A stretch of DNA of 64,000 bases from Tolypothrix tenuis PCC 7101 (GCF_002368295.1 NZ_AP018249.1:62001-126000), one strand, 5' to 3'. Shown: positions 9,686-17,979, counted from the first letter of the stretch. Numbers and translations: made by a program. The notes: generated by a model not told the origin, from the sequence alone.

Positions 9686-10281
9686 TTTCTACCTCCCACA
9701 TGCGGACGAAAAGTTAAGTTAATTCGCGTACTAACCAATTTCTTGGTTTTCGGAACTTGATGCAAGTGCGTGGACTGACAACCGGGGTGCATGATCAGCA
9801 AACTCCCATGCTCCAACCAGAAATCAGTCGGCTTGCCTTTGATGGCCTTTATCTGAAATTTCCGCTCCGCACCTAAACTGACGGATGCGATGGCTGGATT
9901 TAGGCCCATCGATTGCTCATTGTCAGCGTGCCAGCCGATAGAATCCTGTCCGCTCCTGTATTGATTGCCAATGACGATGTTAAATTTGTAGCCAGTCAAC
10001 GCAGTAATCCTGTCTCTCAACTCGGCCAGCGATGAAGTCCAAGGCAATGGTTTTAATAGCACGCTCTTGGAATACAAATACTCACAACCTTCGTCACCGT
10101 AAATGCATTCCAGCCTGGGCACAAGTAAAGTTTTACCCACCATTTTGATTTGATTCTGTTGCCATTGCAGTCCAAGGCAGTGTTGGTATAACACACCTGC
10201 TTCTTCTTGGTTAAGGAACTCTGGGTAATAAGTGACTGGTAAAACTGGGGCTGGTTCGTTAAAAAGGGACATCTGTATCAT
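9682..10281 (-). CDS. alkB: AlkB-like 2-oxoglutarate/Fe(II) dioxygenase
   Basis: 199 residues, within the normal size of AlkB homologues. The metal-binding HxD is visible as WHADNE near residue 118, and the distal His and 2-oxoglutarate-binding Arg lie in THLHQVP and STRINLTFR near 171-191. The preceding N-x-Y of the AlkB fold appears as IGNQYRSG. Family role: oxidative demethylation of alkylated bases in DNA or RNA, releasing formaldehyde. AAGGAG lies 6 bases before the first ATG, and the start overlaps the end of the DinD-like gene by 23 bases. With that neighbour the gene suggests a plasmid-borne DNA-damage operon. No SOS box of the cyanobacterial LexA type was seen upstream. Confidence 0.9.
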   Translation of the reverse strand: MIQMSLFNEPAPVLPVTYYPEFLNQEEAGVLYQHCLGLQWQQNQIKMVGKTLLVPRLECIYGDEGCEYLYSKSVLLKPLPWTSSLAELRDRITALTGYKFNIVIGNQYRSGQDSIGWHADNEQSMGLNPAIASVSLGAERKFQIKAIKGKPTDFWLEHGSLLIMHPGCQSTHLHQVPKTKKLVSTRINLTFRPHVGGRK

Positions 10282-11071
10282 CTTGTTCTCCTTGTAACCA
10301 TAGTTGCTTCAGTGCTTCTTGTTTTGCTGCTTCTAATTGCTGTTTCTCCTGGGCTGATGACTCACCGACGAGCTGCTGAAATTCCGCCCGTTGTCGTTGC
10401 TTCAATTGCTCTGTAGTCACAACAGGTAAAGCCAGTTGCTCATTTGTGCCTTGCCCAGAAGGACGGAAGCTACGACGGCGGTACAAAAAGCGGAAATGGC
10501 GTTTGTCCTGTGAGGGGAGCTTTCGCCATACTTCCTCATTCCAGCCTGGGGGTATGAAGTCAGCAGATGGGGGTAGGAGGTTTTGGATTTGGGATTGCAG
10601 CTGGGCGATGGCTAGCGAGTATTCTTCAATTACCCGGTTCTGCTGTTCAAATTTCTCTAATAGTTGAGCAAGTAGTTCTGAATTTTGCGGGGCTAGCTCT
10701 GCTTCACGAGTTTTCACTGCAAAGTAATTTTGTGCAGCCGCTATCTCTGGTTTACGCGGATCACCGTTCATCGCCACCAAATAGCAGGCGTGTCGTGATA
10801 GCTTGTAATCTTTCAGCACTTCTCGAAATGCCTGAGAAGCCCCAATTTGCGCCATTTGGACGACATCGACCAGATGGTAGGATTCATTTAACCCGGAATT
10901 CCTGGCACTGATTTTTGCTCTTTCAACTGTGTCTTTGATTCTTTTCCAACTCTGATAACCCAGTAGTGTTAACAATTCAGTTGCTAACCAATACTCAGAT
11001 CCATCGGTATCAACCTGTTTAATTTTGTCAAATGGGCTGCTGTTACTTTCGTACTTTATAATTGCGTCCAT
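10259..11071 (-). CDS. dinD: DinD-like (DNA damage-inducible D / BRO-N type) protein
   Basis: 270 residues from the ATG at 11071, which has GGGAGA 4 bases upstream. A longer frame to 11179 would start inside a perfect hairpin and is rejected. Residues about 8-135 follow the E. coli DinD pattern as I remember it: FDKIK, then LLGYQSW, ERAK, a block ending QAFREVLKDYKLSRH, then ACYLVAMNGDPRKPEIA and YFAVKTRE. DinD is SOS-inducible in E. coli and acts on RecA filaments. The C-terminal half is Gln- and Arg-rich, lacks DinD similarity that I can see, and looks cyanobacterium-specific. Coupled by a 23-base overlap to the AlkB-like gene. Confidence 0.8.
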   Translation of the reverse strand: MDAIIKYESNSSPFDKIKQVDTDGSEYWLATELLTLLGYQSWKRIKDTVERAKISARNSGLNESYHLVDVVQMAQIGASQAFREVLKDYKLSRHACYLVAMNGDPRKPEIAAAQNYFAVKTREAELAPQNSELLAQLLEKFEQQNRVIEEYSLAIAQLQSQIQNLLPPSADFIPPGWNEEVWRKLPSQDKRHFRFLYRRRSFRPSGQGTNEQLALPVVTTEQLKQRQRAEFQQLVGESSAQEKQQLEAAKQEALKQLWLQGEQDDTDVPF

Positions 11072-11151
11072 ACTATCTCCCAATTTTTGACGCAGGGTAA
11101 AGGAGCGGCATTGTATCCATATCGCACCGCTATCTGAATTTGTTAATTTGA

Positions 11152-11179
11152 GTGAGCAGCAGTGGAAATTGCTGCTCAC
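11152..11179 (-). terminator. Perfect 10-bp hairpin between the unknown gene and dinD
   Basis: GTGAGCAGCA (11152-11161) and TGCTGCTCAC (11170-11179) pair perfectly around an 8-base loop, 8 bases after the stop of the upstream gene. No long T tract follows on the minus strand, so it may attenuate rather than fully terminate. Confidence 0.55.
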
Positions 11180-11187
11180 AGTTGGTT

Positions 11188-12225
11188 TTAGACTGTTAGT
11201 AATTCTTGACCCTGATCTGTGTCAGAAAGCAGCGATCGCCATTCTCCAGGAGTGAGGTGTTCAAGTAGTCGATATCCCAAATATTCATCAGCTGCGCTCT
11301 TGGACAACAACTGCACAGCATCTGCTGCCGAGTTACAGGGTATGCGTTGATTGTCCTGTGCTGTGCGTACCATCCACCAGCGACCGTCAGTGCATCCGAC
11401 TTCACCGAGCTTTACATCATTCTGGTAAATACCATCGTCAAGCATTTCAAACCCATAGTTCTCGCATTCAGTAAAAATTTCAGCCATGATTTCGTTATCG
11501 GTAGCCCAAGGTTCTTCCGGTTCTAACTGCTCTTGCAATGGCAGTTTGCCTTGCTGGTACTGTTGTTTGATGTAGCTGTGGCATCTAGCAGGACTGATGT
11601 CTCGGAAAATCTCAATACTGTTAATCATTACCCGCCAGTATAAATTCTGGTAATTGCCGTGGTCGTAGCTAATGCTGGCTACGAGTTCATCCCCAACAAA
11701 TGCCTCTTGGTCATAAAACGAGATTTCTAAAATGCTTGGGGCTTCTGGTACTTCGGTTTCAGTTTGTGGGTTGAGTGTTCCATCTTGATGATGCCATTGG
11801 ATGTACCGATAGCATTGAGCTTGGGTTTGGTGGCGGAAAATCTCTTCACCATTGACCATAACTACCCACGGTTGGGTGACAAACTCGTCATAGTCGTAGG
11901 TGATGTAAGCGACCAGTTGCTTGAGTGCGTAAACTTCGTAGTGGTAGCAGTTGATTTCTACTGTGGTCAGTTGTGGAGCTATGGCTTCGGCTTGGTCTGC
12001 AATGTACTGGTCGAGTTTGGCTTGAGCGAGTGCTTGTTCGTCGGGAGCAGCATTAACGGCTGTCTCAACCCTGATTGCCTGATACTCGGCGATCGCATTC
12101 ATCCAAGCATCCTTGCACCGCTTGTCAAATACCTCAACTGTACAGCCGACTTCACAATAGATTTGCTTGAGCCGAGCTATGGATTTGTGTTGCAGCTGTT
12201 GATGAGTGTATGTCCGGTAAGTCAT
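11188..12225 (-). CDS. Unknown plasmid-type protein, paralogue of the 57134 gene
   Basis: 345 residues from the ATG at 12225, which has AGAGGA upstream; an upstream TTG at 12252 is possible but less likely. The middle contains two related blocks built around ITYDYDEFVTQPWVV and ISYDHGNYQNLYWRV, each followed by a short helix with a Cys (CYRYIQWH, CHSYIKQQY), that is, an internal duplication. The C-terminal block (GFEMLDDG, LGEVGCTDGRWW) matches the protein at 57134-57835 (GFELLDEG, LGSAGCTDGRWW). No enzyme motif is recognised. Both paralogues have an AAAGGCGAT-type inverted repeat just upstream. Confidence 0.7.
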   Translation of the reverse strand: MTYRTYTHQQLQHKSIARLKQIYCEVGCTVEVFDKRCKDAWMNAIAEYQAIRVETAVNAAPDEQALAQAKLDQYIADQAEAIAPQLTTVEINCYHYEVYALKQLVAYITYDYDEFVTQPWVVMVNGEEIFRHQTQAQCYRYIQWHHQDGTLNPQTETEVPEAPSILEISFYDQEAFVGDELVASISYDHGNYQNLYWRVMINSIEIFRDISPARCHSYIKQQYQQGKLPLQEQLEPEEPWATDNEIMAEIFTECENYGFEMLDDGIYQNDVKLGEVGCTDGRWWMVRTAQDNQRIPCNSAADAVQLLSKSAADEYLGYRLLEHLTPGEWRSLLSDTDQGQELLTV

Positions 12226-12249
12226 AATAGTATCCTCTTGTAATAGAGC

Positions 12250-12299
12250 CAAAAGGCGATCGCTTCCAAAGTTTCCGAGGCTGAGGGCATCGCCTTTTG
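12250..12299 (-). promoter_or_regulatory. Leader inverted repeat containing a HIP1 site
   Basis: CAAAAGGCGAT (12250-12260) and ATCGCCTTTTG (12289-12299) form a perfect 11-bp inverted repeat ending 25 bases before the ATG of the minus-strand gene. A near-identical stem precedes its paralogue at 57067-57106. It may be a terminator of incoming transcription or a leader control element. Confidence 0.5.
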
Positions 12300-12310
12300 T
12301 TATATCCCTA

Positions 12311-12390
12311 TATTCGCATTTTTAAGTAATAGCGTCAATATGCGTATTCGCATTTTTATGGCATAATATCTATTATGAGAATATGGAGGT
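12311..12390 (+). promoter_or_regulatory. Direct-repeat operator and promoter region of the small HTH gene
   Basis: The 14-mer TATTCGCATTTTTA occurs at 12311-12324 and again at 12345-12358, 34 bases apart start to start, so about three helical turns. A CATAAT/TATTAT -10-like stretch follows at 12362-12376, and GGAGGT lies at 12385-12390. The repeats are candidate binding sites for the encoded regulator. Confidence 0.5.
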
Positions 12391-12396
12391 ATGACA

Positions 12397-12735
12397 GTGC
12401 AAAATCAAATCAAAAAATTTATCGAAGAAAAAGGCATCAGCCGATATAAGTTCTGGCAAGACACTAAACTTGGCAGAGACACCGCTTATCGTCTATGCAA
12501 TGACCCAAGCTATATACCTACAGGCAGTGTATTAGATAAAATCTGCACTACTTATAAGGTTCAACCAGGGGAGTTGTTGGTTTGGCTTCCTGACGACGAG
12601 CCATTTGTAGAAGCAATGGCAGACAGTAAAAAATCTCAACCTGAGGAAGTATCGAACATTAACAAACACTCCGGCAACCAATCAACAGATCAAGCAGATG
12701 GAATAGTGTTGCCATTTGAGAGGAGATCAGCATGA
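12397..12735 (+). CDS. Small Cro/C1-type HTH regulator
   Basis: 112 residues from the GTG at 12397, chosen because GGAGGT lies 6 bases upstream; the ATG at 12391 abuts that Shine-Dalgarno and would be poorly used. Residues about 3-65 are an XRE-like helix-turn-helix (IKKFIEEKGISRYKFW, GRDTAYRLCNDP, LDKICTTYKVQPGELL). The tail is polar and disordered. Direct repeats upstream suggest autoregulation. The stop overlaps the next small frame by 4 bases, so the regulator leads a short operon with the DNA-binding protein at 12909. Confidence 0.75.
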   Translation: MQNQIKKFIEEKGISRYKFWQDTKLGRDTAYRLCNDPSYIPTGSVLDKICTTYKVQPGELLVWLPDDEPFVEAMADSKKSQPEEVSNINKHSGNQSTDQADGIVLPFERRSA

Positions 12736-12890
12736 GTGTGTTATGTCAAAAGCATTTACAGCTTTTGATGATTAGTTTTGCCACTGTCAATTCTTCTGTT
12801 TATCTGTATGTATTCTTCTTCAATCAGCAATTACAGCTATCTAACACGCCCAAAATCTGTCTTTACTCAATTTTGAACAAATACCATTGA
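12732..12890 (+). CDS. Small hydrophobic ORF, 52 residues
   Basis: ATG overlaps the TGA of the HTH gene (ATGA), with AGGAG 7 bases upstream. The product begins MSVLCQKHLQLL and contains one hydrophobic stretch, about residues 12-30, with SVYLYVFFF. It could be a single-pass membrane peptide or merely a coupled, non-functional frame. The support is the start site and coupling; no homology is recognised. Confidence 0.35.
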   Translation: MSVLCQKHLQLLMISFATVNSSVYLYVFFFNQQLQLSNTPKICLYSILNKYH

Positions 12891-12908
12891 ACCAAAAGAG
12901 GTGGAATC

Positions 12909-13808
12909 ATGAATATCCCACCCCGTAAGCACAAAAAAGCCACCTCTACCTCCAGTGACTTACAACCAGCAGTTAACCCACAAAATATCTCTTCCCAGGA
13001 CAATCAGGATTTAGTAACCATCGATGTTCCTGCTGTTGAAGTTCCAGAATTAACCCCAGAAGAACAGAGCGATCGCTTGCATCTTGAACGCAAAGTCGAG
13101 AGAGCGTTTTTTGAGGCAGGTAAGGCATTAGCAGAATTGCGCGATCGCAGACTCTATCGCTCCACCCATCGCACATTTGAGGAATATTGCCGTGATAGAT
13201 TTGGCCACAGTCGCCGCCAGTCTTATCTTCTAATGGATGCAGCTGTTGTCTTTGATAACTTGGTTGAAAAATGTGATCGGAACGATCACATTTTGCCAAC
13301 TAATGAATGGCAAGTTAGGCCGTTGACGAAGCTAGACCCAGACATTCAGCCCCAAGCATGGCAGCAAGCTGTAGAATCTGCCAATGGGAAAGTACCATCT
13401 CATCGCATCGTCAAAGATATCGTGCAGCGCATCATGGAGCGAACCCAAGTACCCAACACCTACCAGTTGGGTGAGGTGTGCAAAATCTTAGCAAAGGACA
13501 ATCCCGAACTCAGGGGTAAAGGCGGTTGCTGGGCGATTGTCACTCAAGTGAATGACTTCACTTGCACCGTGAGGACTTGGGATGGCGAACTGACGGTGGG
13601 GCTGAAGCATCTGAAGCCTTACGAATACTTGCCGGAGGATTGTCAGCAGGTGCAGGAGATATGCGCTCGCATCAATCGGGTGTATTCAAGTGGGCTGGAG
13701 GAATCAGTGCAGAGCTTTCTGGAGTCGTTGGGGAAGCTGAGGCGGGCTTATTTGACGGATTTGGAGGAAAAGGTGTTGAGAGTGCTGGAGACTGAGATGA
13801 AAGACTGA
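12909..13808 (+). CDS. Plasmid-type DNA-binding protein (KorB/ParB-accessory-like)
   Basis: 299 residues, GAGGTGG 6 bases before the ATG. After a disordered N-terminus (1-50), residues about 60-120 form a helical block (GKALAELRDRRLY, FEEYCRDRFGHSRRQSY) typical of cyanobacterial plasmid proteins with a helix-turn-helix. The motif NEWQVRPLTKL near 130 is the conserved core as I remember this group. Residues 185-235 look like a small beta barrel (WAIVTQV, CTVRTWDGEL), then a C-terminal coiled coil. Function in partition, copy control or regulation is plausible but unproven. A perfect 27-base palindromic element lies inside the gene at 13268-13294. Confidence 0.6.
   Translation: MNIPPRKHKKATSTSSDLQPAVNPQNISSQDNQDLVTIDVPAVEVPELTPEEQSDRLHLERKVERAFFEAGKALAELRDRRLYRSTHRTFEEYCRDRFGHSRRQSYLLMDAAVVFDNLVEKCDRNDHILPTNEWQVRPLTKLDPDIQPQAWQQAVESANGKVPSHRIVKDIVQRIMERTQVPNTYQLGEVCKILAKDNPELRGKGGCWAIVTQVNDFTCTVRTWDGELTVGLKHLKPYEYLPEDCQQVQEICARINRVYSSGLEESVQSFLESLGKLRRAYLTDLEEKVLRVLETEMKD
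13268..13294. repeat. Perfect 12-bp inverted repeat inside a coding sequence
   Basis: AAAATGTGATCG, GAA, CGATCACATTTT: 12-bp arms with a 3-base spacer. It encodes KCDRNDHIL just before a conserved-looking QVRPLT block. Such a long perfect palindrome within a gene is unlikely by chance and could be an operator, a hairpin, or an inserted palindromic element. Confidence 0.75.
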
Positions 13809-13850
13809 TGCAATAATGCTTTGGGTAATTTATTGTGTAAGGATGAAATT

Positions 13851-14201
13851 TTGGTACTGATTATCAGAGAAAGAGCGACGCTAGAACAAGTTGGGCAAAT
13901 GATGCAAACTTTGAAAATTTACATTAAAGTTGCAGTAGATATAGAAAGAGGAATATTAGCTGGAGGAGGAGAAAAACACGCTTTCTGTGAAGCAGCATTG
14001 CTCGAAGATGGTAGTAGACAGCGAGATATTTGGGGTGCTGATTGGACTCCTTTTAATCAATCAATTGCTTATGAATCAATTATTAACATTCGCCCCAGTC
14101 AAAATAATCGCTCGATGCTAATTCAAGACCCAGCAATTCAAGAACGTGTTCAACAAATTACTCAGGAGTTAATCGGTGGTTATGAACCAGAAATTAGATG
14201 A
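13851..14201 (+). CDS. DUF5674 family protein
   Basis: 116 residues from a TTG at 13851 with AAGGA 9 bases upstream; an in-frame TTG at 13821 would add ten residues. The pattern VAVDIERGI, GGGEKHAFCEAALLEDGS, DIWGADW, and SIINIRPSQNNRSM is that of DUF5674, a small family of unknown function in cyanobacteria and other bacteria. It overlaps the next gene by 20-26 bases, which suggests a two-gene unit of toxin-antitoxin size, although no known toxin motif is present. Confidence 0.65.
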   Translation: MVLIIRERATLEQVGQMMQTLKIYIKVAVDIERGILAGGGEKHAFCEAALLEDGSRQRDIWGADWTPFNQSIAYESIINIRPSQNNRSMLIQDPAIQERVQQITQELIGGYEPEIR

Positions 14202-14538
14202 AAAACAAGCAAGATTTCAAAGAGAAAATACATCAAATCGCTTAGGACATATAGCTTCTAATTTAGCCAGGTTGAGAACATTTTGTAACACAGCTTACCC
14301 GGAAGCAGTTGAAAGTGTGGCAGATGAAACTATGTATTTTATCGAATGGACAGCAGCAGACATTGAACCGGAATATGCCGAAGAATTAGTCAACATTCAA
14401 GTTCAAATAGCACGGTGGAAATTAAAGTTTGATAGTCTTTGGTCTGATGAAAGTGAACGCAGAAATATGTCCGAGCAAGCTAGTGCTTGGTCAGCGCGAG
14501 TATTAGATATGTCAGGTTTGTTGTCCGAATCTATCTAA
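14182..14538 (+). CDS. Unknown helical protein coupled to the DUF5674 gene
   Basis: 118 residues from the ATG at 14182 (a GTG at 14176 is the alternative). The start lies inside the DUF5674 gene, so translation is probably coupled. The protein is predicted all-helical, acidic and without membrane segments (DETMYFIEWTAADIEPEYAEEL). No family recognised. Confidence 0.55.
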   Translation: MNQKLDEKQARFQRENTSNRLGHIASNLARLRTFCNTAYPEAVESVADETMYFIEWTAADIEPEYAEELVNIQVQIARWKLKFDSLWSDESERRNMSEQASAWSARVLDMSGLLSESI

Positions 14539-14589
14539 AATTTTAATCGTGCTCGCATTTGTGGAGAGTACTTTTGCGTTACCCTCATC

Positions 14590-15000
14590 TCAATTAAGCT
14601 CGTTACGATTATGTGTCGGCAATTGAAGCACTTCAGAAAAACGTGAATACTTAACAGCATCGGTAGGAGGATCATCTGCCGACACTGCGATTAACCCAAT
14701 TTTTATATCCTCGAAATAAATCACACCCCCAATACGCCGTTCAGCTTGGAAAGGCCCATGAAAAAAATGATACTTTGCAAGGTAAATCGATATAAAGTCA
14801 GTAATCTTTATTGCCCTGCCAAACATTTGGTGGCAAGTTTTGTGGATAACAGTATCTAGATATTCATTATGGGTAGGCTCACCCATATCTGTAAATTGTG
14901 GATGATCTGCAAAATGATCCATATAAAATAACCAGATATTAGACAAGTCTGCCTCATGAGTCAGTTTTTGCTTGAGTTCTTGCAATCGGTCGATATTCAT
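14590..15000 (-). CDS. Unknown protein, 136 residues
   Basis: Single-domain protein of mixed alpha/beta pattern: an N-terminal helix (DRLQELKQKLTHE), a block with several His and Asp residues (YMDHFADHPQF, PTHNEYLD) and a C-terminal beta segment (RRIGGVIYFEDIKIGLIAV). No recognised catalytic motif. Convergent with the gene ending at 14538; no Shine-Dalgarno is obvious at the ATG, so the start is uncertain. Confidence 0.5.
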   Translation of the reverse strand: MNIDRLQELKQKLTHEADLSNIWLFYMDHFADHPQFTDMGEPTHNEYLDTVIHKTCHQMFGRAIKITDFISIYLAKYHFFHGPFQAERRIGGVIYFEDIKIGLIAVSADDPPTDAVKYSRFSEVLQLPTHNRNELN

Positions 15001-15213
15001 AGTGTGGATATTGATAAAATATAAGGAACAGATAGCACTGTTAAAAACCTACCATAGAAACTGTTTATGCTCCTAGAGCCTGAATATGGAGAAACATAAA
15101 TTCAGTACGACAAACCAGTAATTTGGGTGTTCTAGTATATATTTAATTTATTGAGAAAAACTATAATAATAGTAATAAATTTTTGATTCATTTGGAAAAT
15201 TAAAAAGTTTAAA

Positions 15214-15969
15214 ATGTCTACAAAAAATCTAAGTATATATTTTATTGAGAAAGTCCCAGGAGATATTTTCAAAGGATTAGGCTGGATAAAGATTGATTGT
15301 GACATAGCTCACAGATTACAAATTCCTGTTAAATATACTGGTGTAATTAAAATTCCCAACCCTGAACCTTACTGCTGTCCTATTAACCCAGAGGATAAAT
15401 TACCTTGGATTAAGCCAAATTACCATTCACACTATTATATCCATCCTCCCGAAATTAGAGGGAAGAATAAAAAATTTATCATTCATATAAAAGGAGAAAA
15501 TACTAATTTATATGCACAATATTCTTTAACTGTTGAAGCTATAGTCTCGTGGTTGCTTTCGTGGGCAGACAAGGATGTGAGACTCATTACTCCTGGCAAT
15601 AGAAGCATTTCTTTATCTGGAAATATAAAACTTAATCAAGCATTCGTTTACTTCATTTTTAACTCTGATAGCTATGCTATTAAAATTGGTAGAGACTCTA
15701 ATGTTGAGAAGCGATTGCAATCTTTGCAAACCAGTAGCCCCGTTACATTAGAAATTCTCAAAGTTCTACCAATGGAAAGCCTCAAAAAAGCTCAAGAAGT
15801 GGAAGCATATCTCCATAAGAGATTTGGACATCTAAGAATGAGTGGGGAATGGTTTAGAGCAGATCCTCAACTAAGAGATTATATAACTCGTTGTGATGAA
15901 TCTTACTTTAAAGATAAATTTTTAGCACAGCCTAGCCCCAGGTCTAGTGTTAGATTATCAGAATTATAA
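15214..15969 (+). CDS. T5orf172 / GIY-YIG-like domain protein
   Basis: 251 residues. The C-terminal part, about 145-230, has the T5orf172/MUG113 layout: FVYFIFNSDSYAIKIGRD, then VEKRLQSLQTSSP, LEILKVLP, EAYLHKRFGHLRMSGEWF. In this GIY-YIG relative the YIG element is replaced by a KIGRD-type strand, and the conserved Arg and Glu (KRL, GEWF) are present. The N-terminal 140 residues are unrecognised. Proteins of this group are putative nucleases or DNA-binding modules in phages and mobile DNA. Stand-alone, flanked by AT-rich spacers. Confidence 0.7.
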   Translation: MSTKNLSIYFIEKVPGDIFKGLGWIKIDCDIAHRLQIPVKYTGVIKIPNPEPYCCPINPEDKLPWIKPNYHSHYYIHPPEIRGKNKKFIIHIKGENTNLYAQYSLTVEAIVSWLLSWADKDVRLITPGNRSISLSGNIKLNQAFVYFIFNSDSYAIKIGRDSNVEKRLQSLQTSSPVTLEILKVLPMESLKKAQEVEAYLHKRFGHLRMSGEWFRADPQLRDYITRCDESYFKDKFLAQPSPRSSVRLSEL

Positions 15970-16021
15970 TTAACTAAAAAATCAGCTAAATTTTTCCCTA
16001 AAAAATAGTAATATTGAAGAA

Positions 16022-16089
16022 GAATTCAAAAGTCAGAATACATCTGTCAAAATTAATTAGTTGGGGATTCAGATCCGCGACTGATTGAA
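16022..16089 (+). repeat. Decayed copy of the MITE-like repeat found at 56.7 kb
   Basis: The stretch GAATTCAAAAGTCAGAATACATC followed by TTGGGGATTCAGATCCGCGAC and TGATTGAA closely matches 56695-56745. This copy has a spacer insertion and no clear right-hand inverted repeat, so it looks like a remnant. It lies just downstream of the HlyD-like gene's stop. Confidence 0.6.
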
Positions 16090-16135
16090 CTTGAGTGCGT
16101 CTCTATGAGGAAGAAGACCACCAAATTTTCAATGA

Positions 16136-17773
16136 TCAACGTACAAATTTGAGACTTTCGATACTAGAGCCAAACATATCAGTGAAAATGCTCATCACTG
16201 TCCGCTCACGCAACTTGATATTACCAGTAACCGACATCCCTGATTGCAAAGTCACATTACGCCCATTAATCAAAATTGACTGTCGCTCAAGTCGCACCTT
16301 AGCAGGAAAACGGTAGAAGGGATAAATCTGATCTGGTGGGAGAGCATCTGAACCAATCCAAATTAACGTACCTTTGACATCACCAAATTCGCTAAAAGGA
16401 AACGAGTCAATTCGCACATCTACCGTCATGTTCTCTTTGACAAAACCAATATCTTTATTGGTGATGTATACTTTAGCAATCAGGGCATCATCAGGAACAA
16501 CTTTGAGAATTGGTTCGCTTGATGTTACTACAAACCCTGGAGTATGAGCTTTGAGTTCAAAGACTGTACCATCAACAGGAGTAATGATTTCCTGATATTT
16601 CAAGTTCATTTGCGTTTGACTCAACTGAGAATCAATTTCCGCAATCTTTTTATTATTTTCTACGATGGCTTTAGTAAGTTGAGAGTCAATCTCTGCAATC
16701 TTTTTGTTATTATCTGCAATTTGAGTAATCCAATCCTTACGTGAAACAGCTACAGTTGAATGCAACTTAGCTTGGGCTTGTCCAATAGCAGATTGCAGAC
16801 GCAAGCGCTCCTGCTGTAATTGCTCAATTTCTGACTGAGCATTACTTACTTCCTGTTGCTGCTTCAGGTATTGAATTTTGGAAATTGCTCCATCTTCCAT
16901 TAATGGAGTAATATTGTCCAAAATCCCTGTATTCATAGCTAAAGTATCTTTAGTTGAAATCAGTTTAATTTCAGTTTGCTTAAGTTGGCGGCTTAATTGG
17001 TCAACTTCTAAATTCGCAGCAGCAACCCGTGCATCTAATTCTACTTGATTTGATTGTAGACGTTCCTTTTGTTCTATCGTCAAGGGAGTCTTGGATAAAT
17101 TCCCATCTAATTGAGTGCGGTATAGTTGATTTTCAGCAACTAAAGTAGCTCGACTTTTTGTTAAGTCAAGCATTTGATGAGAAATTTGCAAACTAGTAAC
17201 GCTAACAGCACCCCCACCCTTCATTTGAGATTGGTAGAATTGATTTTCAATGACTAGAGATGAGCGAATTTTATTGAAAGAATCAAGTTGAGCATTCGCA
17301 GTTGTGGGGTCAAGACTTAATAGCTTTTCTCCAGCTTTTACTTGCTTGCCATCTTCAACATATATTTCTTTAACTACTCCACCTACAGGAGCTTGTATTT
17401 CTTTAACAGTGCCAGATGGTTCTAGTTTACCAGTAGCTGAAACTGCTTCTTCAATTTTGGCAACATTTGCCCAAATAATCGCACCAGTTGTAGCACTGAT
17501 TAAACCCCAAAGAATAGCTCGCGACCATTTGCGGGATTGTTGAAGAATAACAGGTTGGTCGAATTTAGGAACGTAGCGACGTGCAGTAGAGGGCGGTTTG
17601 GGTTGTATTTCTTCGGGATTTGGCGATGCTTTAGGAGCTAGTTCTTCTAATTGTTGGATGGAAACTACTGAAGGTATCGATGAATTGCCGTTTCCATTAT
17701 TACCCGTTCCCTTAGTCCCGTTACTGTTATGATTTCCCTGACCGTTATTGCCATTATTATTATTAGTATTCAT
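16136..17773 (-). CDS. HlyD-family membrane fusion protein of type I secretion
   Basis: 545 residues. A long Asn/Gly-rich N-terminus (1-35) precedes a single membrane segment near 83-103 (ILWGLISATTGAIIWA). A split lipoyl/beta-barrel domain follows (GVVKEIYVEDGKQVKAGE near 130), then about 200 residues of coiled-coil hairpin (about 195-400), the second lipoyl half (TPVDGTVFELK near 400) and a beta-barrel C-terminus. The family bridges an inner-membrane ABC exporter to an outer-membrane channel. It is the third gene of the cassette PpiC, ABC, HlyD. No TolC-like gene is in the window, so a housekeeping channel is presumably used. Start chosen as the most upstream ATG; no strong Shine-Dalgarno. 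Confidence 0.9.
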   Translation of the reverse strand: MNTNNNNGNNGQGNHNSNGTKGTGNNGNGNSSIPSVVSIQQLEELAPKASPNPEEIQPKPPSTARRYVPKFDQPVILQQSRKWSRAILWGLISATTGAIIWANVAKIEEAVSATGKLEPSGTVKEIQAPVGGVVKEIYVEDGKQVKAGEKLLSLDPTTANAQLDSFNKIRSSLVIENQFYQSQMKGGGAVSVTSLQISHQMLDLTKSRATLVAENQLYRTQLDGNLSKTPLTIEQKERLQSNQVELDARVAAANLEVDQLSRQLKQTEIKLISTKDTLAMNTGILDNITPLMEDGAISKIQYLKQQQEVSNAQSEIEQLQQERLRLQSAIGQAQAKLHSTVAVSRKDWITQIADNNKKIAEIDSQLTKAIVENNKKIAEIDSQLSQTQMNLKYQEIITPVDGTVFELKAHTPGFVVTSSEPILKVVPDDALIAKVYITNKDIGFVKENMTVDVRIDSFPFSEFGDVKGTLIWIGSDALPPDQIYPFYRFPAKVRLERQSILINGRNVTLQSGMSVTGNIKLRERTVMSIFTDMFGSSIESLKFVR

Positions 17774-17979
17774 AAGTAATTAAGGATAAAATTTAACTTT
17801 TTTGTTTTGACTGGAAAACAAGCCTTTATAAATTACTTTTAGTTTTGGTAGTGAGTTAGAATATTAATTGTTGCTAGCTGATGATTAGGGTTTGATTGGC
17901 AAATTCCAGTACAAAAATTTGAGTTGTAAACCAGTAGAGAATAAATGGATGCTGAATTGCATCCGCTAAAAATTAACAG

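Noticed and set aside
11072..11179. Extended N-terminus of the DinD-like protein starting at 11179
   Set aside because: It would begin inside a perfect hairpin, and the internal ATG at 11071 has its own Shine-Dalgarno and matches the DinD start.
12391..12396. ATG at 12391 as start of the small HTH gene
   Set aside because: The Shine-Dalgarno GGAGGT abuts it directly; the GTG six bases later is correctly spaced.
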